The position numbers and the translations under genes were made by a program. A stretch of 64,000 nt of DNA from Intestinimonas sp. GTDB lineage: Bacteria > Bacillota > Clostridia > Oscillospirales > Oscillospiraceae. The stretch lies in NCBI GenBank assembly GCA_022653075.1, contig JALCSB010000006.1:54519-118518 (forward strand), in the 5' to 3' direction. Below the pieces are notes generated by a model. The model saw nothing but the letters and a program-made list of their open reading frames with translations. It had not been told where the DNA came from and made no database searches. Below, piece by piece: positions 25,830 through 34,718 of the stretch; within the stretch, counting starts at the first letter, position 1, and each line of letters begins with the position of its first letter.

Positions 25830-26714
25830 TCAAACCACCTCCATGTCCTCAATTTTGGCAAATCGGGTATAGATAAAAATCAATAGACCCGTAATCACCA
25901 GCAGAAGGACCGAGAGGGCCGCACCCAAAGGCCAGTTTCGGATCGAGCCAAATTGATTTCGAATGATGTTGCCGATGTACAGAACTTTGCCGCCGCCCAG
26001 AATATCGGATACGGTGTAGATGCCTAAAGAGGGAATGAAGACCAGAATGATGGCGGAAAAGATACCCGGGAAGGTAAGGGGCAGAGTTACCCGGAGGAAA
26101 GTCTGCCCCGGAGTGGCGCCCAGGTCGGAAGATGCCTCCAGAAGAGAATTTTCCAGCTTCTCAATGGAACTGTAAAGGGGAAGCACCGCAAAAGGGAGCA
26201 TATTGGTGATGAGGCCCAGAATCACCAACGCGTCGGTATAGATAAAGGTGACGGGGTGGTCGGTGATGCCGGTCCACTGAAGAAAGGCGTTTACCGGGCC
26301 GCTGGTCTGGAATAGAAGCAGCCAGCTATTAAGCCGCATAAGGGAATTGGTCCAGAAGGGGATCATAATGAGCATGATAAGTTTGGATGCGGTTTCGGGC
26401 GGCTTTCGGGCGATGTAATAGGCAAAGGGATAACCCAGCGCCAAGCACAAAACCGTGGTGAGAAGGGCGGCCTCAAGGGACTTGGAGATTACCTTAAAAT
26501 AGGTGGAGTCCAACAGAGTATGGTAGCTGTTCAGAGAGAACGTGTACACTACGTCGCCAAAGACGCCCCGGGACATAAAACTGATATAGATGATAAAAAG
26601 CATGGGTAAGGTGACAAAAAGAATCATCCAGACGGAGACAGGCCCCGCTGTGGCTAGGGCAGGAAGCCTTCTGCGGTGACGACCGGTGGAACTGTCTGAT
26701 TTTCGCTTGCTCAT
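25830..26714 (-). CDS. PotB-like ABC transporter permease
   Basis: About 294 residues from ATG 26714; the longer frame to 26951 runs inside the ATPase gene and is rejected. A basic N-terminus is followed by six helices. The coupling loop is EASSDLGATPGQTFLRVTLPLT. SFMSRGVFGDVV and the periplasmic domain resemble spermidine permeases. It is part of the four-gene importer that opens the fructoselysine operon. Confidence 0.9.
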   Translation of the reverse strand: MSKRKSDSSTGRHRRRLPALATAGPVSVWMILFVTLPMLFIIYISFMSRGVFGDVVYTFSLNSYHTLLDSTYFKVISKSLEAALLTTVLCLALGYPFAYYIARKPPETASKLIMLIMIPFWTNSLMRLNSWLLLFQTSGPVNAFLQWTGITDHPVTFIYTDALVILGLITNMLPFAVLPLYSSIEKLENSLLEASSDLGATPGQTFLRVTLPLTFPGIFSAIILVFIPSLGIYTVSDILGGGKVLYIGNIIRNQFGSIRNWPLGAALSVLLLVITGLLIFIYTRFAKIEDMEVV

Positions 26715-26730
26715 AGAACCCGCATCCCCC

Positions 26731-27804
26731 TTATGTAGCAGACTTTTTGATGGGTACTGACTTTTCAGGGCGCCAGAACACGTAAACCGGGTCGCCCTCC
26801 CGAAGCCGGCTGTCATGCTCAAAGCGGGAAAACTTGAGTTCGGAACCGTCCGCCATATCCAATGCGGTTTTAACCATCGTACCCATATAGGTGAAGTCCT
26901 TGATTTTTCCGGGAAGTGCAAAACCTTCGGCCGGTTCCCGGCTGATTTCAAGATGCTCAGGCCGGATTGAAACGTGCATCTCCTCGCCTGGCTGAAATCC
27001 CTGCCCGCAGGTAGTCAAAAGGCCGGCTGAAGTTTCCACCTGGATGAGATTTCCCTCTACGGCCTTTACCGTACCGTCGAAGAGGTTGGACTCACCGATA
27101 AAGCCGGCCACAAACCGGGTCTTGGGGTACTGATAAATTTCCATGGGGGTACCCACCTGCTCTAAAATGCCGGCGTTCATGACGGCGATACGGTCGGACA
27201 TGGTGAGGGCTTCCTCCTGGTCATGGGTGACGTAGACAAAGGTGATGCCCAGCTTTTTCTGAAGCCGTTTGAGCTCGATCTGCATCTGCTTGCGGAGCTT
27301 AAGGTCCAAGGCCCCCAGAGGTTCGTCCAGTAAAAGCACCTTGGGGTTGTTAATAAGGGCGCGGGCAATTGCCACCCGCTGCTTTTGGCCGCCTGAGAGA
27401 GCATCGGGTTTACGTTTGTCATACCCGGCAAGCTGTACCAGGGCCAGCATCTCGGTAACCCGCCGCCGAATCTCCTCTTTGGGTACTTTTTTTATGGTGA
27501 GGCCGTAAGCCACATTGTCATATACGGTCATGTGAGGAAACAGAGAATAATTCTGAAAAACGGTATTTACATCCCGCTGGTAAGGCTCCTTGTCCTCCAC
27601 CTGCTCGCCCTGTACTTTGATGATTCCGGAAGTGGCGTCCTCAAACCCGGCAATCATGCGCAGTGTGGTGGTTTTTCCGCAGCCGGATGGACCCAAGAGA
27701 GTCAAAAATTCGCCTCTCTGTATCTCAAGGCTCATTTTCCGTACCACTAGGTTCGAGCCAAAGCGCTTTTCTACGTCAATCAGGGATACGATAGATTCAG
27801 ACAT
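26731..27804 (-). CDS. PotA-like ABC transporter ATP-binding protein
   Basis: A 357-residue importer ATPase. Walker A is GPSGCGKTTTLR, the signature LSGGQKQR, and Walker B VLLLDEPLGALD, with the switch VTHDQEEAL. A C-terminal TOBE domain (GFIGESNLFDGTVK onward) is typical of PotA/MalK-type regulatory ATPases. It is the first gene of the operon, read from the promoter at 27891-27919. A short palindrome (AGGTGT/ACACCT at 27805-27818) sits on its SD. Confidence 0.93.
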   Translation of the reverse strand: MSESIVSLIDVEKRFGSNLVVRKMSLEIQRGEFLTLLGPSGCGKTTTLRMIAGFEDATSGIIKVQGEQVEDKEPYQRDVNTVFQNYSLFPHMTVYDNVAYGLTIKKVPKEEIRRRVTEMLALVQLAGYDKRKPDALSGGQKQRVAIARALINNPKVLLLDEPLGALDLKLRKQMQIELKRLQKKLGITFVYVTHDQEEALTMSDRIAVMNAGILEQVGTPMEIYQYPKTRFVAGFIGESNLFDGTVKAVEGNLIQVETSAGLLTTCGQGFQPGEEMHVSIRPEHLEISREPAEGFALPGKIKDFTYMGTMVKTALDMADGSELKFSRFEHDSRLREGDPVYVFWRPEKSVPIKKSAT

Positions 27805-27890
27805 AGGTGTCTACACCTCATTTTTAAGTAAAAAGTGGGAAAATGCGAATCAAGTTCTGTTGTTTTTGACACTTGACCTGCTTGTCTGAC

Positions 27891-27934
27891 ATCATAGCAC
27901 GACACTTATATGAAATCAATGTAAATTTCATATA
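27891..27934 (-). promoter_or_regulatory. Promoter and operator of the fructoselysine operon
   Basis: On the minus strand, TTGATT (27914-27919), a 17-base spacer and TATGAT (27891-27896). A perfect 10-base inverted repeat, TATATGAAAT/ATTTCATATA (27907-27916 and 27925-27934, 8-base centre), covers the -35 region, a typical repressor site. One of the divergent GntR proteins is the likely binder. Confidence 0.65.
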
Positions 27935-28089
27935 TGGTGAAAATATTTTAATACCAATTAGGTTTGTGTAAAAAAATATAATAAATAAACAGATTTTTAA
28001 AGCGTCTGTTTAAAAAAGAGCGGTTTGCTTTTCTGATTTTATGAAACACAGTGGAGCGGAAGCGGAGATAGCATATCTGACTTGTTGTA

Positions 28090-28126
28090 TTGCGTTCCCG
28101 TAAAGATTGTGATATATTCTATCACA
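28090..28126 (+). promoter_or_regulatory. Promoter and operator of the gntR pair
   Basis: TTGCGT (28090-28095), a 17-base spacer and TATATT (28113-28118). A perfect 7-base inverted repeat TGTGATA-TATTC-TATCACA (28108-28126) spans the -10, as expected for autoregulation. The AT-rich intergenic region 27935-28089 shows no other gene. Confidence 0.6.
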
Positions 28127-28159
28127 TATCAGGGAATAAGAGGCAAAGGAGGCGGAGCA

Positions 28160-28924
28160 ATGCAGGAATATAAGCCAAAACCCCGGGAGGTGGCCGGTGA
28201 GCTGCTGGAGTCTTATCTCCTGGAGCAGAAACTCCGCCCCGGGGACCGATTGCCTTCCGAGCGCGACCTCAGTAAGGCTTGGGGGCTGAGTCGTTCCACG
28301 CTGCGCAGCGCGTTGGCGCGGATGGAGAAAAACGGGCTGCTCTGTGCAAAACGCGGTTCCGGGAGCTACCTGACGCCGCCGAAGTATACCCGCCACCTAC
28401 AAGGACTCCAGTCTCTAAGCCAGTCTGCGGCGGAACAGGGACGTGTGGTTACCACCCGCCTTTTATCCATTAAACGAGTGGAATGCGACAAAAACCTGGC
28501 CCGGCACTTTAACCGTACGCTGGGGTATCTGCTCTATAAAATTGTGCGGCTGAGACGGTTGGATGGTGAGCCTGTCATGCTGGAAACCGCCTATATCCCC
28601 ACAGAACGGGTGGGGAACCTGGAGAAAAAAAATCTGGAAACGGGTTCTCTTTTTAAGGTGCTGGAAAAAGAATACGGCCTTATTCCGAAAAAGGGTGAAG
28701 AGAAAATCGGCATTACCTATGCCACGGCAGATGAAGCTGAATTGATGGGAATTCGGGAGGATGCTCCCCTTTTTTGGATTGTCAGTCAGACCTATGACCA
28801 GTGGGGAAGGCTGATGGAGTACTGCCATACGGCTGCCCGCCCGGACCGCCTGCGGATCGCCAGCGTGCTGGAGCGGAGAGATCCCGCCACAGAGGAGAGG
28901 AGGAGACGACCAAATGCGAAGTGA
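28160..28924 (+). CDS. GntR-family regulator with UTRA domain (first of a pair)
   Basis: 254 residues from ATG 28160, with AAGGAGG 7 bases upstream. The N-terminal winged helix (about residues 10-75) has LRPGDRLPSERDLSKAWGLSRSTLRSALARM-type residues, given here as P-S-E-R-D-L and S-R-S-T-L-R. The C-terminal UTRA domain would bind a sugar amine or phosphate ligand. It is divergent from the fructoselysine operon and overlaps the second regulator by 11 bases. The FrlR role is inferred from position. Confidence 0.9.
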   Translation: MQEYKPKPREVAGELLESYLLEQKLRPGDRLPSERDLSKAWGLSRSTLRSALARMEKNGLLCAKRGSGSYLTPPKYTRHLQGLQSLSQSAAEQGRVVTTRLLSIKRVECDKNLARHFNRTLGYLLYKIVRLRRLDGEPVMLETAYIPTERVGNLEKKNLETGSLFKVLEKEYGLIPKKGEEKIGITYATADEAELMGIREDAPLFWIVSQTYDQWGRLMEYCHTAARPDRLRIASVLERRDPATEERRRRPNAK

Positions 28925-29651
28925 GGGGGCGGTCGGGCCAAAATCGCCGTTATATCTTCAGCTTCGTGAGTTGCTTCGAAATAAGATCGAAAGTGGGGAA
29001 TACCCCCCCGGCACGGCCATTCCCTCGGTGGGGCGTCTGGCCGAGACCTATGGAATCCATCGGCTATCCGTCCGGTCCGCTGTGTCCGCCCTGGTGGGTG
29101 AGGGACTTTTGAAAGCGGTTCAGGGCAAGGGGATTTTTGTCTTGGGGGAAAAGCTGGAGCAGGACCTGGAGACAGTGGGCGGGTTCAAGCTGAATATGCT
29201 GGACAAACAGAAAAAGTCGGATACCAGAGTGCTGATTAAAACTCTGCGTACGGCGGGTACGGTTTATGGCTCGCTTCTGGGCTACCCGCCCGAGGCCAGA
29301 ATTTATTATATTAAGCAGGTAAGCTATGTGGACGATGAGCCGGTCTTTCTGGAGGAAACCTATATTCCGGAGGCACTGGTCCCTAATCTGAAAGACATAG
29401 ATTTGGGGGTGTTTTCGGTCTATGAGGCATGCGAGTTTTACGGCATTCAGGTTGTCCGAGGGGAGCAGAGTTTGGAAATAACGGAGCTGGACCCCATGGA
29501 TGCCAGACTTCTGAATACGGACCCTAAAAGGGGAGTCCTTGCTTTTCGGTGTGTCAGTTACGATGATCAGGACCGGGCGGTGGAATTTACCCGAACTTAC
29601 ACCAGAGGAGATCGATGCACCTTTAACGTCCATTATCAGCGGGAGGCATAA
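28914..29651 (+). CDS. GntR-family regulator with UTRA domain (second of a pair)
   Basis: 245 residues. Winged helix at about 10-75 (SPLYLQLRELLRNKIESG, then P-S-V-G-R-L-A and R-L-S-V-R-S-A), followed by a UTRA domain. Unlike most relatives it has PSVGRLAE where P-S-E-R-x-L is common. It is co-translated with the first regulator, and the two share only family-level similarity by eye. They may sense different intermediates or form a hetero-complex; neither is shown. Confidence 0.9.
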   Translation: MRSEGAVGPKSPLYLQLRELLRNKIESGEYPPGTAIPSVGRLAETYGIHRLSVRSAVSALVGEGLLKAVQGKGIFVLGEKLEQDLETVGGFKLNMLDKQKKSDTRVLIKTLRTAGTVYGSLLGYPPEARIYYIKQVSYVDDEPVFLEETYIPEALVPNLKDIDLGVFSVYEACEFYGIQVVRGEQSLEITELDPMDARLLNTDPKRGVLAFRCVSYDDQDRAVEFTRTYTRGDRCTFNVHYQREA

Positions 29652-29673
29652 CGAAAGCCCGGCATCCTGCCGA

Positions 29674-29712
29674 AAAGCCCCGGTTTCCGCAAAGCGGAAA
29701 CCGGGGCTTTAA
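29674..29712 (+). terminator. Bidirectional terminator after the gntR pair
   Basis: A perfect 17-base stem (29674-29690, 29694-29710, loop AAA) ends in TTTAA on the plus strand and TTTTCGG on the minus strand, serving the regulators and possibly the convergent lipoprotein gene. Confidence 0.9.
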
Positions 29713-29799
29713 TTCTGTGAGGAGTTATTTCGGGCGGCTTCTGCCAAACCGTTAGCCCGTATATTAAACGTAGCCGGAAGTTTAACTTCTTTTGGTGAA

Positions 29800-31776
29800 T
29801 TATGTTGTGGTGCCGCCGGTGGTTTCATTTCCGCCGGGCGTTGCGCCGGTAGCTGCGTCCGCGTTATCGCGGGAGGGTGGGGTGCCTCCGCCGCCAGGCC
29901 TCTGGCCCATGCCGCCTGAGCCATTCCCCATACCGCCGCCTCCGCCGGAGCCGCCGCCATAAATGGTGTCGGTCATCTCGATGGCTATGCTTTCACTTCC
30001 CACGGTCAGGGTATAAGAGCTGCCGCTTTTCACGCCGGGCGCGCTGACCACAACGGACTGAAATTGCTTGACGGGCGTATAACTGGCCAGAATATTGCCC
30101 GAGCTGTCCGTCAGCGTGATAGAGGTATCCGCGTTTTGAGCGGAGGACAGGTTGTAGAGAATGGAGCCCTGGGTGGAATCTGAGCCAAGGTTTTGTGCCA
30201 TGCCCGTACTGCCCGCTGCGATGAGGACGCCGCCTGTAATGGTGCCAGTACCGCTGTAATCCAGCGCTCCGTCCCCGGAATTGGTGGGCCCACTGACGTA
30301 TACGGAGCCGCCGCTGACAGTCAGGTTACCGTTGGAGTCAATACCATCTCCACTGGCATTTATGGTCAACGCACCGCCGGAAATGAGAATGGAGGCCGAG
30401 GTGTCCGCTTCCATTCCGTTCTGCCTGCCGTCAGAGCCATTGCCCGTGGCGTTCAGCCCATCGTCGGAGGAGACCACTGAGATTGTGCCGCCGGAAAGGT
30501 CAATGGTGGCGCCCTCAATACCCTCATAGCTCTTAGTGATGTCAATGGTTCCGTCGGTAATGGCCAGCGCCGCATCTGCGTGCATGCCGTCGTCGCCGGT
30601 GCTGATTTGGAAGGTTCCGCCGGTAACGGTCAGGTTACCGTTGGTATGGACCGCGTCGTCGGAGCAATCCAGCGTAAATGTTCCGCCGTTTACCGTAACG
30701 CTTTCACCGGCCTTCAGGCCCTTTGCTGAGACTGCCGTTGTGGTATCGTCGGTTTCTTCAGCTCCGCTCTCCTCCGCGGCGCTGCCTGTGGCGTCAGGCG
30801 CCACCTGTGCGCCGCCGTCGGGCATCCCCGGCTGCCCCCCCGGACCACCGCCTTGACCGTCCGGCATCCTTGGCTGGCCTTGACCGTCGGCAGGCTGCCC
30901 GTTGGATTTGGTGCTGGCATTGGCACTGCCGCCGCCGGTTGTGACGACATAGGTACCGTCCTCAATTGCCAGGGTGGTTGCCGCGTCCATGCCATCGGCT
31001 TCTGCGTTGATGGTAAAGGTACCGCCGGAGATAAAGATAAAGCCCAGCGCCGTGTCGTCGTTGTTCTCAGCGTGGATTCCATCCTTACCGGAGGTAATGG
31101 TAAAGCTGCCGTCCGCGATGCGTACGCTGTCCTTACCGGACAGGCCGTGAGAGGCGGAGGTAATGACGTAAGTGCCGCTGGTGACCTTCAGGTCGTCCTT
31201 GGATACCACGCCGTGGCCGTAGGAGGTACTGATGTTGAGCGTGCCGCCTCCATTTATGGTCAGGTCCGACTTGGAGAAAATCACCGCGTCCACTTTGTTA
31301 TCATCGGTTTGAACATAATCTCCGGTGACATTCAGGCTGTTTTCAGAGCCTTCCGTCGTGGTGAGAAACACTTTGTCCGCCTGCTTGACATAGATTGCCG
31401 CGCTGTCCGGGCAGGTAACCGAAAGGTTGTCCAGTACCAGCTGAATCTTTGCCGTATCGGGCGCATCCACAATAATCTGCCCGCTGCTTAGACTGCCGGT
31501 CAGAAGATAAGTACCCTCCTGGGTGATGGTGACGGTGCTTCCATCCACCGTGACTCCGCCGCCGTCGGCATGGGAGCCGCTATCGGCCAGGGTGACAGTC
31601 ACATAGTCGGAATATCCAACCTCGAAATCGCGGTCGGTAAACATCTCATCGGTGCTTGAGATGGAATCAACGGATGCTGTGGCCTGTGAAGTGGCATCCA
31701 CGCCGGATGTTCCACACGAGACACAGCTCAGACACAGTACCGCCGCCAGCATGAAAGCAGCTAATTTCTTTTTCAT
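29800..31776 (-). CDS. Cthe_2159-like carbohydrate-binding lipoprotein (DUF4353 type)
   Basis: 658 residues from ATG 31776 (AAAGGAG upstream). A signal peptide has a lipobox cysteine about residue 21. The body is built of repeated short strands with G-G-x-x-x-I/V-x-x pattern (SGGTFTINAEADGMDA, DGTYVVTTGGG), as in the right-handed beta-helix of Cthe_2159, a cellulose- and pectin-binding protein. A Gly/Pro-rich, low-complexity insert lies near the middle, and a Gly/Thr-rich tail ends the chain (GGGGMG, ETTGGTTT). It follows DUF4956 and VTC genes, a gene set often found together. The ligand is unknown. Confidence 0.85.
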   Translation of the reverse strand: MKKKLAAFMLAAVLCLSCVSCGTSGVDATSQATASVDSISSTDEMFTDRDFEVGYSDYVTVTLADSGSHADGGGVTVDGSTVTITQEGTYLLTGSLSSGQIIVDAPDTAKIQLVLDNLSVTCPDSAAIYVKQADKVFLTTTEGSENSLNVTGDYVQTDDNKVDAVIFSKSDLTINGGGTLNISTSYGHGVVSKDDLKVTSGTYVITSASHGLSGKDSVRIADGSFTITSGKDGIHAENNDDTALGFIFISGGTFTINAEADGMDAATTLAIEDGTYVVTTGGGSANASTKSNGQPADGQGQPRMPDGQGGGPGGQPGMPDGGAQVAPDATGSAAEESGAEETDDTTTAVSAKGLKAGESVTVNGGTFTLDCSDDAVHTNGNLTVTGGTFQISTGDDGMHADAALAITDGTIDITKSYEGIEGATIDLSGGTISVVSSDDGLNATGNGSDGRQNGMEADTSASILISGGALTINASGDGIDSNGNLTVSGGSVYVSGPTNSGDGALDYSGTGTITGGVLIAAGSTGMAQNLGSDSTQGSILYNLSSAQNADTSITLTDSSGNILASYTPVKQFQSVVVSAPGVKSGSSYTLTVGSESIAIEMTDTIYGGGSGGGGGMGNGSGGMGQRPGGGGTPPSRDNADAATGATPGGNETTGGTTT

Positions 31777-31826
31777 AAAAAATCTCCTTTTATCTCTGCG
31801 GTCGCGGGGCCGCATGTTGTGTGCGC

Positions 31827-32537
31827 TTACAGTTCCCCGGAATGCGTGGTCTGGATGGAAGAACTGATTTCAAGGTTCCCATTGCGGCAGCGCAGCTGGT
31901 CGATGAACTGTTTTTCAGTATTGGCGTCGTTTAGAACGATGTGGTAGGTCAGCCGGTTCAAACTGCCCAGATTGGTGGTCTTGATGCTGACGAGCTTTGC
32001 CTCGGAGGTAAATGTTTCGAACAGGTCATCGAAAGCGCCGCTGTAATCCAGATCCTCCGGTACGGTAATTCGCAGTTGCCTGCAGAGTGCGGCGTTCTTC
32101 AGCTCCCCAAAGCCCAACTTTGCATAGAGAAAACTAACCGCGCACATAATGACGGTAAACAAGGCGGCGAAGCCCAGGTAACCCATTCCGCAGGCCAGAC
32201 CGACGGCCATGGCCAAAAAGATGGCACAGATTTCTTTGGCTGTGCCGGGGGCAGAGCGGAACCGGACCAGAGAAAAAGTGCCCGCCACCGCCACACCCGC
32301 GCCCAGATTGCCGCTGACCATCATAATGATGGTGCACACCACGGCGGGAAGCATCGCCAGAGTCACGACAAAACTTTTTGTAAACGTAGCTTTATAAGTG
32401 TAGATCAGCGTCAGAGCCGCGCCCAGGAGCAGGGCGGCAAGCATACTCAGACAGAAGCTCTGCAATGTGATCGTGGTGGAGCCTGCATATAGGCCGGAAA
32501 AAAGAGAATCAAGCACAGAAAACACCTCTTGTTTCAT
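31827..32537 (-). CDS. DUF4956 family membrane protein
   Basis: About 236 residues with four membrane helices near the N-terminus (LLLGAALTLIYTY, AVVCTIIMMVSGN, GLACGMGYLGFA) and the family motif AGTFSLVRFRSAPGTAKEI. A cytoplasmic ferredoxin-like C-terminal domain follows. ATG 32537 has AGGA 8 bases upstream; GTG 32516 with AGAGGTG is an alternative. It overlaps the VTC gene. DUF4956 proteins are often partnered with VTC polymerases, but their function is unknown. Confidence 0.9.
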   Translation of the reverse strand: MKQEVFSVLDSLFSGLYAGSTTITLQSFCLSMLAALLLGAALTLIYTYKATFTKSFVVTLAMLPAVVCTIIMMVSGNLGAGVAVAGTFSLVRFRSAPGTAKEICAIFLAMAVGLACGMGYLGFAALFTVIMCAVSFLYAKLGFGELKNAALCRQLRITVPEDLDYSGAFDDLFETFTSEAKLVSIKTTNLGSLNRLTYHIVLNDANTEKQFIDQLRCRNGNLEISSSIQTTHSGEL

Positions 32538-33231
32538 TAAGATTGTCCTGCAGCATGGTGCAGTAGGCTCTGCCGTACTTAGAAAATGAAGTCTCATAAA
32601 TCCGGCAGCTGCTCAGAAGATGAGCCAGCCACAGCGGGATTGCCGAAGCAGCTTTGATCTCCATCAGAGACTCTCCGGGCCGCAGAATTTGCGCTCCGCC
32701 GGGCTGTGCGGTTAAGCTCAGCTCCGTGGCGCGCCAGCGGATGTTCTTGTCAAACGTCACCCGCAGGTCGGGGTCTGTCTTGGAGAAGAACGCCGCGCGG
32801 TCATAGCTCAAATGAACGGCGGGGCCAAGCGTCTTGTAAAATCTCAGAAAATATTCGATTTCACGACCGATTTGGCTCTGTTTCGGGAGCGGAGCGCCGT
32901 CACACAGAAAATTCATGGCCGCCTCTTCTTCCATGGAGATTCGCCGCTTGTAGACGATGCCCTTATATTTCTTTTTCAGCTCCAGAAACACGGACTGTTC
33001 CGAGGTGACGGGGCCATAGCTGCGCAGGCGGAGCTTTTCCTTGTAGACCGGTTTTTCCAGCGAGCGCCGAATCAGGTAAAAATCTGGTGTGTCGAAATAG
33101 ACATTGCAGATGGTGCTTTCGCCGTGCGAATCCGGTATCATCCGCTCCCGCAACGCCTGTTCCAGAAACCGGCGCTGCCGGTCCGTCACCAGGTATTTGA
33201 GTTCATGCCGTTTAAAAATATGGTCATTCAT
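32509..33231 (-). CDS. VTC-domain polyphosphate polymerase
   Basis: 240 residues with one VTC catalytic tunnel domain. Visible features are KRHELKYLV at the start (E-x-K of the first strand), the basic KLRLRSYG, FLELKKKYKGIVYKRR and the closing acidic strand LMEIKAA. Eukaryotic VTC4 makes polyphosphate from ATP. Bacterial relatives are assumed to make polyphosphate, or may act on nucleotide triphosphates in surface assembly. It is the first gene of the VTC-DUF4956-lipoprotein unit. Confidence 0.88.
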   Translation of the reverse strand: MNDHIFKRHELKYLVTDRQRRFLEQALRERMIPDSHGESTICNVYFDTPDFYLIRRSLEKPVYKEKLRLRSYGPVTSEQSVFLELKKKYKGIVYKRRISMEEEAAMNFLCDGAPLPKQSQIGREIEYFLRFYKTLGPAVHLSYDRAAFFSKTDPDLRVTFDKNIRWRATELSLTAQPGGAQILRPGESLMEIKAASAIPLWLAHLLSSCRIYETSFSKYGRAYCTMLQDNLNETRGVFCA

Positions 33232-33320
33232 GAGGATGTCCCTCCCTGTTTGATGAGCCTATCATAAAGGAGGAACCTAAATCTTACTTAAATGATACCT
33301 GTTCTTTACAAGAAAATAAT

Positions 33321-33363
33321 AAAACGCCCCTCGATCCGGCGATACAGGCCGGACCAAGGGACG
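33321..33363 (-). terminator. Terminator after the histidine kinase gene
   Basis: Sixteen-base imperfect arms (33325-33340 and 33348-33363, loop GATACAG) are followed on the minus strand by TTTTATTATTTTC. It separates the two-component genes from the VTC unit downstream. Confidence 0.85.
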
Positions 33364-33407
33364 TCGTACGTTCAACATAAATTGGGGGGAAAGCGGAAGG
33401 CTGGATT

Positions 33408-34718
33408 TTAAAGCTGAATAAGAATGGTCAAAGAGGAACCATCTTCACTTTTGGCGCAGATTTTTCCACCATGGGCAGCCACGATGGACTGTGCCATGGA
33501 AAGTCCGATGCCATATCCCCCCGTTTCACTGCTGCGGGATGCGTCGCCCCGATAGAAACGGTCGAACAGAATGTTCTGGTCCCCCTTCTTCAAACCCTGG
33601 GCCGTGTTCTTACTGGTCAGGACCGGCTTTTTTCCTTTTTTCTTCAGGGAAAAGTGGATCTCGCTGCCCGGAAGGGCGTACTTAACCGCGTTGTCCGCCA
33701 AAATCGAGCACAGTTGCCGGAGCGTCTGCTCATTGCCGCGGTATGAGATATCCGGCTGGATATCCAGCAATAAATGCAGGCCTTTGTTTTCAGCCAGCAG
33801 CACAAAGGGCTCCAGCGTTTCTGTTACCGCGTCGGAGAGAGAAAAGTCGGCCATAGTCAAATTTGCGCTTCCCTCGTCCATCCGCGCCAGCGAAACCAGG
33901 CTCTGTGTCAGGGATGCCAGCCGTCTGACCTGCCCACGAATTCCCTCCGTCCACTTATTTTCCCCTTGTTCCAGTTCAATGACCTCGGTGCAAGCGTCGA
34001 TAATGGACAGCGGTGTTTTGATTTCATGACCGGCATTGGTAATAAACTGCTTTTGCTTGTCATAGCTCTCCGCCACCGGACGGATGGCCCGTTTGGAGAG
34101 GGCGAGCACCAGCAGAAACACGGCGAGGATTCCGCAGAGAGAGACCAGAAGGCTGGTAGAGAAGAATGCCTGAACGGAGTCCAGGTCCCGGGTGCAGTCC
34201 AGAAAAACGTACAGATGCCCACGGTCGGTTTGAGTTTCCAGATATTTATAATTTCCGGTGTAGCCGGATGTCTTCCCGCGTGCGGAGAGGTTCTGCGCCA
34301 TGGCGACAGCTTCATCGGTGGAAACAGCAGCAATTTTGCCCGTATTTACCGAAAGGAGCGTCCCACTTTCGTTGAGCTCCACCGAAAAATAACGGGTTTC
34401 ATAAGGCATTTCAGGCGAAAAATTCCGGCGCCTGGCGCCGGGGTCCATGCCGATGTCAAAGCTGCTGCCGGTTCCATTCGCAGGAGAGTCCGGCTGGGTG
34501 CCGGAGTGTCCGTCCAAATCTATGTCCTGACTATCTGTCCGCTTTTCCATATTGGGAAAGCCGCCGTTGTTTTCGGAAAGAATCTGCAAAATCTCGGCGG
34601 AACTCTGATCGGCCTTTATAAAGTTTGCGATATTAATCATTCCCATTAATACCGTAAGCACCAGAATCAGGGAACCCATGGTGATGAGAATGAACTTTTT
34701 TCTCAGCTTGGCAATCAT
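33408..34718 (-). CDS. Membrane sensor histidine kinase
   Basis: 436 residues with a membrane helix near residues 10-32, an extracellular domain of about 150 residues (partly low-complexity and acidic), and a second helix near 185-207. No clear HAMP is visible between the helix and the kinase core. The H-box is NAGHEIKTPLS, the N-box LADNAVKYA, and the G region GGYGIGLSMAQSIV. It overlaps the response-regulator gene by 4 bases. The signal is unknown; the surrounding genes suggest an envelope cue. Confidence 0.93.
   Translation of the reverse strand: MIAKLRKKFILITMGSLILVLTVLMGMINIANFIKADQSSAEILQILSENNGGFPNMEKRTDSQDIDLDGHSGTQPDSPANGTGSSFDIGMDPGARRRNFSPEMPYETRYFSVELNESGTLLSVNTGKIAAVSTDEAVAMAQNLSARGKTSGYTGNYKYLETQTDRGHLYVFLDCTRDLDSVQAFFSTSLLVSLCGILAVFLLVLALSKRAIRPVAESYDKQKQFITNAGHEIKTPLSIIDACTEVIELEQGENKWTEGIRGQVRRLASLTQSLVSLARMDEGSANLTMADFSLSDAVTETLEPFVLLAENKGLHLLLDIQPDISYRGNEQTLRQLCSILADNAVKYALPGSEIHFSLKKKGKKPVLTSKNTAQGLKKGDQNILFDRFYRGDASRSSETGGYGIGLSMAQSIVAAHGGKICAKSEDGSSLTILIQL

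Noticed and set aside
26715..26951. Longer PotB-like permease with a 79-residue N-terminal extension
   Set aside because: The extension is a shadow of the PotA-like gene; the basic N-terminus and first helix begin after ATG 26714.
29800..31776. Repeat-rich region as a CRISPR or tandem DNA repeat
   Set aside because: The periodicity comes from repeated Gly-Gly beta-strand codons in a beta-helix protein; DNA units are not identical.
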